Of a DNA stretch of 13,379 bases, positions 9,097-13,379 are shown piece after piece. The translations under genes and the position numbers were made by a program. Numbering within the stretch: the first letter of the stretch is position 1; the number at the start of each line of letters is the position of its first letter. Below the pieces are notes generated by a model that saw only the letters and a program-made list of their open reading frames with translations, was not told where the DNA came from and searched no databases. The DNA lies in NCBI GenBank assembly GCA_041750975.1, contig JBGSYN010000034.1, positions 1 to 13,379 on the forward strand, read 5' to 3'. Source of the DNA: JBGSYN01 sp041750975. GTDB taxonomy: Bacteria > Pseudomonadota > Alphaproteobacteria > Geminicoccales > Geminicoccaceae.

Positions 9097-9124
9097 GAGA
9101 TAGCATATCGCCGCACCACTGCAA
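9097..9124 (-). promoter_or_regulatory. Candidate sigma70-like promoter for the LysM-FecR/PKD/cyclase block
   Basis: Reading the minus strand, TTGCAG (plus 9119-9124) and TATCTC (plus 9097-9102) are 16 bases apart, with TGC just before the second box, as in an extended -10. Transcription would begin near 9090, about 25 bases before the chosen ATG at 9066 and after the rejected upstream ATG. Each box matches the consensus at only four of six positions, so this is a candidate only. Confidence 0.35.
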
Positions 9125-9208
9125 ATGTCATTAGCCTCAGTCTCTTTCACTCAGACCCTATTTCGATAATCGCTTCCGAATTCCTACGGACGTTTCACCA
9201 GAGACGCC

Positions 9209-10408
9209 TCAATCGGCAATCGAAACCGCAATTATTCCCAGTGCTGCTTCATCCACCTCGATGCCGAGACCCGGACGTTCCGGCAGCGCGAAGCCGCCAT
9301 CCATGAAATGCCAATCGGTCTGGACCGCATCGCCCAGCCGCCCTTCAAGACCGGCCTGATACTCGCACAAAATATCGGGATCCGAGGTCGCCGCCGCCTG
9401 CAGGGTCGCCGCTTGGAAGATATCGAGGCCCGAGCCCATATGGGGCGTCGTCGGCACGCCATGCTGTCTGGCGAGATCGGCCTGGCGACGGAAACCGGAA
9501 AGGCCGGTGCGCCCAACGTCGGGCTGAAAGACGTCGAGCGCCCCTTGAGCGAGCCAGGGCGTGCTTTCGAAATGGGTGTGAAAGTGCTCGCCGAGCGCAA
9601 TCGCGGCCCCTGGCCGGCTGCGCAGGGCGACATGTCCCGCCAGGTCCTCCGGCGGCAGGGGGCATTCGAGCCAACGCGCCCCGGCATCGCCATAGGCCCG
9701 CTTCGCCACGGTTGCAGCCTCGAGATCGGCGAGGCTCCACAGGACATCGACCATCCATTGCTCGATCTCGGGGACTGCGGCTCTGATCGCTTCGAGCTCA
9801 CGGGCCCCTGCTGCCGTATCGGCATCGAGGAAGAGTTTGATCCCGGTGAGGCCGCGCGCCGCCCAGGAACGCGCATGGTCGATGCGCTGGTCCAAAGTCG
9901 GGCGTCTGATGCCCGAAAGATAGGCGGGGATGGATTGCCTCGGCTCTGCCGACAGCAGGGCCGCGACCGGCAGGCCGGCGCGCCGGCCGAGCGCATCCCA
10001 AACGGCGATATCCACGGCAGCCAGGGCATCGAGATAGTAGCCGCCGCCATGGCCGCGTCCGCGCTGGGCGTCATAGGCGAAGTCCCAGAGTGCGAAGGGG
10101 CTCTCGAAGGTTCGCGCCTCGAGCATCGGCGCCAGCAGCCTCGTCACGAGAAGGCCGGTGATCTCGGGCGCGATCGGCGCATTGGCTTCGCCCCAGCCGA
10201 CCGTCCCGTCACTAAGGCGGACGCGCACCACGATCGTCTCGACGCTGTGTGCATAGACGGTGTGCCAGCCGGGGCGGAAGAAGAAGCGCCCGCCCTGTTG
10301 CCGGCTGACATAGCTTTCCCAGTAGCCGCTGCCGCCAAGCTTGATATGCCAGGCCGCAATCTCGTCGATGCAAAGGCTGAGGTCCGCCCCATGCGATCGA
10401 GAATTCAT
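9209..10408 (-). CDS. Enolase-superfamily enzyme (mandelate racemase/muconate lactonizing type), probable sugar-acid dehydratase
   Basis: A 399-residue cytosolic metal enzyme. It has an N-terminal lid domain (about 12-130) and a TIM barrel. Family active-site residues visible: Lys191 at the end of barrel strand 2 (GIKLFLD), metal ligands Asp221 (MVDVLWSL), Glu248 (WLECPLPPED) and Glu274 (IALGEHFH), and a probable Asp297 (FQPDVGRTG) / His323 (TTPHMGSG) dyad. The second position of the KxK motif is Phe193, so one general base of mandelate racemase is missing. This fits a dehydratase or epimerase using the His-Asp dyad on an acid sugar. The substrate cannot be read from sequence. ATG 10408 is preferred: it gives a normal N-terminus and overlaps the preceding frame as ATGA. 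An in-frame ATG at 10486 would add 26 Arg-rich residues unlike the family. It reads towards the LysM-FecR gene with a 142-bp gap, so it is not clearly part of that operon. Confidence 0.9.
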   Translation of the reverse strand: MNSRSHGADLSLCIDEIAAWHIKLGGSGYWESYVSRQQGGRFFFRPGWHTVYAHSVETIVVRVRLSDGTVGWGEANAPIAPEITGLLVTRLLAPMLEARTFESPFALWDFAYDAQRGRGHGGGYYLDALAAVDIAVWDALGRRAGLPVAALLSAEPRQSIPAYLSGIRRPTLDQRIDHARSWAARGLTGIKLFLDADTAAGARELEAIRAAVPEIEQWMVDVLWSLADLEAATVAKRAYGDAGARWLECPLPPEDLAGHVALRSRPGAAIALGEHFHTHFESTPWLAQGALDVFQPDVGRTGLSGFRRQADLARQHGVPTTPHMGSGLDIFQAATLQAAATSDPDILCEYQAGLEGRLGDAVQTDWHFMDGGFALPERPGLGIEVDEAALGIIAVSIAD

Positions 10409-10551
10409 CGCCAGTCCACAAATTCGCGCTGACCGGTGAGGGCGACACGCAGTCCGAGCCCGGCCCGGTACCGGAAGTCGCGCCATCGATGATTCTTCGG
10501 ATATTGACGCATCCGCGACGCTCCCCCGGCTATTTCTCGGAGGAACACCAT
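10405..10551 (-). pseudogene. Short frame resembling the C-terminus of a formylglycine-generating-enzyme-like protein
   Basis: From ATG 10551 this frame encodes 48 residues. The middle has GGAS at about 9-12 followed by an Arg-rich run and RYRAGLGLRVALTG at about 28-40. The pattern GG(S/A) then Arg-rich stretch then GFRVA-type ending is how SUMF1/FGE-sulfatase domain proteins finish. Nothing upstream in the same frame (to 10794) resembles that family, and there is no ribosome site before the ATG, so I read it as the remaining tail of a lost gene. Its TGA overlaps the ATG of the enolase-family gene as ATGA, which suggests the intact ancestor was the upstream partner in an operon. The match is short and from memory of the family pattern. 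A chance resemblance or a genuine small protein is possible. Confidence 0.3.
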
Positions 10552-10654
10552 AAGGCGATTACGCCAGGTCACAGAATTTCCATGCGCAAGCACACAGTGG
10601 ACGGGCGGCTTTTCTCGGCGTCGCAAAAGGGGATGACGATTTATATCGATGTTT

Positions 10655-11833
10655 TCACAGTTGCGATTCGACTTCCTCGCCACGCGTCTTTTGCTCCGTA
10701 TCATCGGAGATTTTCCGAACGGGGATCGAGAGACGATACCCCGTCCCTTGAGCGACGGGGGATCGATCGAGTGTGGCGCCGAGTGCGCTGACATAATGGC
10801 TGACGAGTTTCATGCCGATGCCGGTACTGCTCGTAGGCTTGGTTTGTTCCTCGTCGACCCCAACCCCGTCGTCTGCGACAAGGAAGACAATTTCATCGCC
10901 ATCAACGACTAAATCGACCGAAATGCGGCCAGACGGACGTGTCGAGAATGCGTGAACATAAGAGTTTGATAGAAGTTCGACGACAATGGCGCCGATTTGA
11001 AATGCCTGCTCGGTTGGGAGCTTCACCGGCGCTACCGTCACCGAGCTGGTGATCTTTCGCTCGGAATCAGCATAAACATTCTCGAGCTCTGCAACGAGTT
11101 CCGATACATAAGGACCGATTGGAACCTCATCCGTGCCCTCGACCCCGAGCATGAGTCGATAGAGTGTGGCAATGCTTTGTAGCCGTGCCGATATTCTGTC
11201 GAATGAAAATTTGAGGGGTGGGTGACTATATTCCCGTCTCTCTAGGTCGATCAGCGCGCTGATCACCGCAAGGTTGTTCTTGACCCGATGATGCGCCTCC
11301 TCCAGGCGGGATTTCGCCTCCGAAACGGCCTGCTCGCTGCGCTTCCTGGCGACGATTACTTCCGTCGTTTCCGCACAGATAACCAGAATGCCCCCGACGC
11401 CGGACGGCCTATCCGGGTCGTCGATCGGACTGTAGCTATAAGTCCAATAGACGGCCTCCTGACAACCATGACGAACGATCGGGACGAGATGGTTTTCGTG
11501 CCAGGTCGCCCCAGTTCCGCTCATCACCAATTCAATCTGTGGGCTTACAATCTCCCATACCTCGGGAAAAACCTCCTGTGCCGGCGATCCCAAGGCCGAT
11601 GGATGCTTTTCGGGTCCGATCGAACGCGCAAAGGCGTCGTTGTAAAAGCAAGTGAGGGAGTCACCCCAAAAAATGAAGATCGGATGATTTGTCGACAACA
11701 TGATGCGGACCGCCATACGCAAACCCGCGGGCCAACTATCGGGCGAGCCGACCGGTGTAAGGGTCCAATCCAGGCCACGAATCAGAGCCCCCATATCGCC
11801 GCCGCCCTGGAGATATTCAGGCGAGTTTCGCAT
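10655..11833 (-). CDS. Soluble PAS-HisKA_2 sensor histidine kinase
   Basis: A 392-residue cytosolic kinase with no signal peptide or membrane segment. The N-terminal PAS domain (about 30-165) opens with the stretch DWTLTPVGSPDSWP common to alphaproteobacterial PAS kinases. The HisKA_2 dimerisation domain has phospho-acceptor His182 in EAHHRVKNNLAV. The HATPase domain has the N-box with Asn290 (ELLSNSYVHAF), the G1 box VADDGVGVD (about 319-327) and the G2 box STGIGMKLV (about 336-344), so it looks fully active. ATG 11833 is preferred over an in-frame GTG at 11863 because AGGTAGGCAGAGGG lies just before it and because the GTG coincides with the expected transcription start. No response regulator is in the window, so it is an orphan here. 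Kinases of this family often feed single-domain regulators or the PhyR general stress pathway. The link to either is not visible here. Confidence 0.93.
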   Translation of the reverse strand: MRNSPEYLQGGGDMGALIRGLDWTLTPVGSPDSWPAGLRMAVRIMLSTNHPIFIFWGDSLTCFYNDAFARSIGPEKHPSALGSPAQEVFPEVWEIVSPQIELVMSGTGATWHENHLVPIVRHGCQEAVYWTYSYSPIDDPDRPSGVGGILVICAETTEVIVARKRSEQAVSEAKSRLEEAHHRVKNNLAVISALIDLERREYSHPPLKFSFDRISARLQSIATLYRLMLGVEGTDEVPIGPYVSELVAELENVYADSERKITSSVTVAPVKLPTEQAFQIGAIVVELLSNSYVHAFSTRPSGRISVDLVVDGDEIVFLVADDGVGVDEEQTKPTSSTGIGMKLVSHYVSALGATLDRSPVAQGTGYRLSIPVRKISDDTEQKTRGEEVESQL

Positions 11834-11867
11834 CCCTCTGCCTACCTGGTAACATCCAACCACCGCA

Positions 11868-11896
11868 AATATTGCAGCCGTCTTTAGCGTTGTAAA
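11868..11896 (-). promoter_or_regulatory. Candidate sigma70-like promoter for the histidine kinase
   Basis: On the minus strand TTTACA (plus 11891-11896, five of six matches to TTGACA) and AATATT (plus 11868-11873) are exactly 17 bases apart. The start of transcription would be near 11861, giving a leader of about 28 bases before ATG 11833. The -10 box is a weak match, so this is moderate evidence. Confidence 0.4.
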
Positions 11897-12241
11897 TCAG
11901 GTAATAGGGCGGCCCTGTTGCTAGAGTGAAATCGCCTAGGTCTGGACCGATTCGCCAAGGCATTTTTCAACAAATAGGCATATTGGTGTATTCCTCACAT
12001 GGTGTGGCAACAAGACGACGCTACGAACGACAGAGGTCTTGATCAGACCCGCATAAAGGGAAAGTCGAAAACCTGATCCTTCCCGAAAATGTGACGTTCA
12101 GATTTCTCCGATTTTTGCGATCCTTCAACGTTCTGGCTCAGTCGACCATCGGCCATCGGATCGTGCCGGAAATACAGTCCGTTAAAGACTTGAAATGGAT
12201 TCCTGTTTGAAATTCTTGAAAGAAGTATTTCCTTCAAAAGA
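11884..12241. other. AT-richer intergenic stretch, no recognised gene
   Basis: This stretch of about 360 bp is visibly poorer in G and C than the genes to its left. It contains the upstream region of the histidine kinase, a short inverted repeat GGTCT-TGATC-AGACC (12035-12049) and a longer imperfect one next to the transposase tail (12216-12237). A minus-strand frame ending with TGA at 12043 is open from the transposase stop onwards and reads NPFQVFNGLYFRHDP and later DQVFDFPFMRV. It could be the C-terminal scrap of a gene broken by the insertion, but I do not recognise it and its third positions lack the GC bias of the neighbours. Confidence 0.5.
12216..12237. repeat. Imperfect inverted repeat beside the transposase tail
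   Basis: TTGAAAGAA (12216-12224) and TTCCTTCAA (12229-12237) pair with one mismatch around the loop GTAT. It lies 5 bases beyond the transposase stop codon. It may be a hairpin terminator for the old transposase, part of an element end, or an operator. A related half (TTGAAATGGATTCC) stands about 25 bases further left. Confidence 0.4.
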
Positions 12242-12397
12242 CTAGGCGGTGTGGACGGACTTGACCATGATGAAGCCTGCTGTGAGTGCGACAATGGATG
12301 CGAAATTTCGCTTCGTCTTCTCGCATCGTAGGGCGACGCGTTTGAGCTTGCCGACGGCTTGTTCGATGCGGGCATATCCATAAGTGCGGGCCTGTTT
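12242..12397 (-). pseudogene. C-terminal remnant of an IS5-family transposase
   Basis: The last 50 or so codons read ARIEQAVGKLKRVALRCEKT, then NFASIVALTAGFIM and the ending KSVHTA, with TAG at 12242-12244. This is the conserved C-terminal part of a group of IS5-family DDE transposases common in alphaproteobacteria, including the ARIEQ helix that carries the last catalytic Glu and the terminal KSVHTA. The rest of the transposase is missing: upstream codons lose similarity before about 12400 and the DNA there leads into the GFA gene on the other strand. From memory the family usually has KLKRFKRVA where this copy has KLKRVA, so three codons may also be deleted. It cannot move by itself. Confidence 0.75.
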
Positions 12398-12472
12398 ATG
12401 GTGTGGAACTCGGCAATGACAGTGTTGTTCGTTGTAAACGTTCCGCCCGCTTGATTTTAGGGGAGACGCAGC

Positions 12473-12865
12473 ATGAACCGATTCACCGGCGGTTGCCTGT
12501 GCGGCAATGTCCGAATTGTGGCGTCGGGACTCCCATACCGGGTCGGCCTTTGTCACTGTCTCGACTGCCGCAAGCATCATGGGGCCCTTTTTCACGCTTC
12601 CGCGGTGTTCCCGCAGGATGCGGTGACGATCGATGGCGAAACACGCGGCTACGCCGGGCGGTTTTTCTGTCCCCGCTGCGGTTCGTCCATGTTCGCACGC
12701 ACGGCAGACGAAATCGAAGTGAACCTGGGATCCCTGGATGCCCCTGACCAACTGATGCCAACCTACGAAAACTGGATCGTCCGTCGCGAGTCCTGGTTGC
12801 CGCCGTTCCCGCTGACGAGACGATACGATCGCGATCGTGACGCCACGGGTCGCTTTGAAGAGTAG
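12473..12865 (+). CDS. GFA/CENP-V-fold zinc protein (glutathione-dependent formaldehyde-activating family)
   Basis: A 130-residue intact protein of the GFA family, the usual length. Seven cysteines fit the two zinc sites of the fold: Cys8 and Cys10 (GGCLCGNVR) with Cys66 and Cys69 (FFCPRCGSSMF) for the structural zinc, and Cys27, Cys29, Cys32 (LCHCLDCRK) for the second zinc. The founding member was reported to help combine formaldehyde with glutathione, but most relatives with this fold have no proven reaction, so I assign the fold and metal sites only. ATG 12473 is preceded by AGGGGAGA at a good distance. It is the only plus-strand intact gene before the window end and sits between element remnants, so it may be cargo or a survivor of repeated insertions. 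No partner gene such as formaldehyde dehydrogenase is beside it. Confidence 0.93.
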   Translation: MNRFTGGCLCGNVRIVASGLPYRVGLCHCLDCRKHHGALFHASAVFPQDAVTIDGETRGYAGRFFCPRCGSSMFARTADEIEVNLGSLDAPDQLMPTYENWIVRRESWLPPFPLTRRYDRDRDATGRFEE

Positions 12866-12873
12866 GTTGCACG

Positions 12874-12893
12874 AACGGTGCGAAAGCGCCGTT
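12874..12893 (+). other. GNRA-loop hairpin just after the GFA gene
   Basis: AACGGTGC-GAAA-GCGCCGTT forms an 8-bp stem (one G-T pair) closed by a GAAA tetraloop, 9 bases after the GFA stop. There is no T tract, so it is a poor intrinsic terminator but could protect the 3' end. It overlaps the first codons of the capsid-like fragment, so it may be fortuitous. Confidence 0.35.
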
Positions 12894-12991
12894 ACGAGGT
12901 GACCGAGATATATGCCTCGATCGACATCTCGAACCAGATGCTCGAAGACAGCGCCTTCGACATGGAAGGCAGGTCAAGCCGGGTGAGGTAG
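12878..12991 (+). pseudogene. Fragment resembling an HK97-type phage major capsid protein
   Basis: This frame, ending in TAG at 12989-12991, encodes RYEVTEIYASIDISNQ followed by MLEDSAFDMEG and then a few unrelated residues. The pattern (E/V)xYAxxxIsxQxLeDsAfDxE is the conserved central strand and spine-helix region of HK97-fold major capsid proteins of alphaproteobacterial phages and prophages. About 25-30 residues of a protein normally near 400 residues are left, so this is a scrap of a decayed prophage or gene transfer agent-like capsid. It is in the same frame as the GFA gene, directly after its TAG. No other phage gene is recognisable in the window. The call rests on a short remembered family pattern. 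Confidence 0.45.
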
Positions 12992-13125
12992 TCGGCTACT
13001 CGTCCCTGCCGTCCAGCGTGGTGTTTCGTTTCGGGAGGTCACGCCACTGCTTCCCCTTCCGAAACGTTGATAATCCTGCGTCAGATCGACAGGATAACGT
13101 GTTCCCTGTCCCCACAATACAACCC
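12992..13125. other. Gap with no recognised gene
   Basis: Between the capsid-like scrap and the last promoter I see no credible coding frame. An 8-bp inverted repeat CGTTTCGG (13027-13034) / CCGAAACG (13059-13066) with a 24-base loop is the only structure noted. Confidence 0.4.
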
Positions 13126-13154
13126 TTGATTGAAGATCAGAAAAGGAGTATATT
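13126..13154 (+). promoter_or_regulatory. Strong-looking sigma70-type promoter
   Basis: TTGATT (13126-13131) and TATATT (13149-13154) are separated by exactly 17 bases. Each box matches the consensus in at least four of six positions. Predicted start of transcription is near 13161, giving a leader of about 27 bases before ATG 13188. It is the best promoter match in the window. Confidence 0.55.
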
Positions 13155-13187
13155 CCGACAAAGCAAGGCAGTCATGAGGAAACGACA

Positions 13188-13379
13188 ATGTCACGAATTT
13201 CGCGCGCACAGCGACGCGCCTCGCAGATCAACGGAGCCAAGTCACAAGGGCCGGTGACGGCGGCGGGGAAGGCGCGGTCGTCGCGGAATGCGGTGCGGCA
13301 TGGGGTTTTGAGTGCCGATGTCGTGTTGAGCGAGCAGGAAACCGGCATGGCCGACGGTATTCGCTATGGTTATGTGCGG
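13188..13379 (+). CDS. N-terminus of a conserved small protein of unknown function (runs off the window)
   Basis: 64 codons are visible and the frame is open to the edge. GAGGAAA stands 5-11 bases before ATG 13188 and a sigma70-like promoter lies upstream. The N-terminus is basic and carries QINGAKSQGPVTAAGK then ARSSRNAVRHGVLS. This resembles a widespread family of uncharacterised bacterial proteins whose N-terminus reads roughly NAxKSTGPxTxxGKxxSSxNAxxHG. Such genes often occur near mobile elements, and their function is not known to me. After HGVLSADVVLSEQE the sequence (TGMADGIRYGYVR) departs from what I remember of the family, so a frameshift, deletion or divergent branch is possible. 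It lacks a signal peptide or membrane segment in the visible part. Confidence 0.7.
   Translation, partial: MSRISRAQRRASQINGAKSQGPVTAAGKARSSRNAVRHGVLSADVVLSEQETGMADGIRYGYVR

Noticed and set aside
9066..9150. Longer start for the LysM-FecR protein at 9150
   Set aside because: It would put 28 non-hydrophobic residues before the signal peptide and would start upstream of the likely transcription start.
6397..9306. Plus-strand open frame of 969 codons opposite the LysM-FecR gene
   Set aside because: Same codon-bias effect; the minus strand has a clear signal peptide and domains.
9308..10432. Plus-strand open frame opposite the enolase-family gene
   Set aside because: No recognisable motif, while the opposite strand keeps all metal ligands of the enolase superfamily.
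10408..10486. Longer start for the enolase-family enzyme at 10486
   Set aside because: The added residues are Arg- and Pro-rich and unlike the family; the ATGA junction marks 10408.
11969..11994. EcfG-like stress promoter before the histidine kinase (GGAAT, 17 bases, TGTT on the minus strand)
   Set aside because: Both boxes deviate from GGAAC/CGTT, and the leader would be about 130 bases; a closer sigma70-like candidate exists.
12398..12751. Upstream part of the minus-strand frame leading into the transposase tail
   Set aside because: It runs antisense to the intact GFA gene and shows no transposase similarity, so only the last 50 or so codons were kept.
13027..13066. Inverted repeat CGTTTCGG / CCGAAACG as terminator
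   Set aside because: The loop is 24 bases and no T tract follows, so it is not a convincing intrinsic terminator.
13018..13257. Plus-strand 79-codon open frame
   Set aside because: It crosses the promoter and ribosome site of the next gene, has no ribosome site of its own and no family motif.

Overview
The window is GC-rich DNA with strong third-position GC bias. Its gene content points to an alphaproteobacterium: a PAS/HisKA_2 soluble histidine kinase, an HK97-type capsid scrap and an IS5-type transposase tail, both of types common in that class, and a dCache-HAMP class III adenylate cyclase. I cannot name the genus. Nearly all of the first 11.8 kb is coded on the minus strand. The very long plus-strand open frames there are shadows produced by codon bias.

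Layout from right to left on the minus strand. A cytosolic PAS-HisKA_2 histidine kinase (10655-11833) is followed by a short decayed frame (10405-10551) whose end resembles the C-terminus of a formylglycine-generating-enzyme-like protein. The stop of that frame overlaps the start of an enolase-superfamily (mandelate racemase/muconate lactonizing type) enzyme (9209-10408) as ATGA. After 142 bp comes a three-gene block read in one direction: an exported LysM-FecR-Ig-like protein (6703-9066), an exported protein with 15 tandem PKD domains (1780-6639), and a membrane adenylate cyclase with an extracytoplasmic Cache sensor (1793 down to the window edge). The cyclase start codon lies inside the last codons of the PKD gene, so the two are probably translationally coupled.

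The most interesting unit is that block. Two large periplasmic or surface proteins built of peptidoglycan-, ligand- and protein-binding modules are made together with a transmembrane sensor whose output is cAMP. I infer an envelope-sensing system in which the LysM/FecR and PKD proteins capture or scaffold a signal that the Cache domain reads. No sigma factor, TonB receptor or response regulator is visible beside it.

The right end (about 11.9-13.4 kb) is an accessory patchwork on both strands. It holds an AT-richer stretch with no recognisable gene, the tail of an IS5-family transposase, an intact GFA-family zinc protein (12473-12865), about 38 codons resembling a phage HK97-type major capsid protein, and, behind a good sigma70-like promoter, the start of a small conserved protein that runs off the window.
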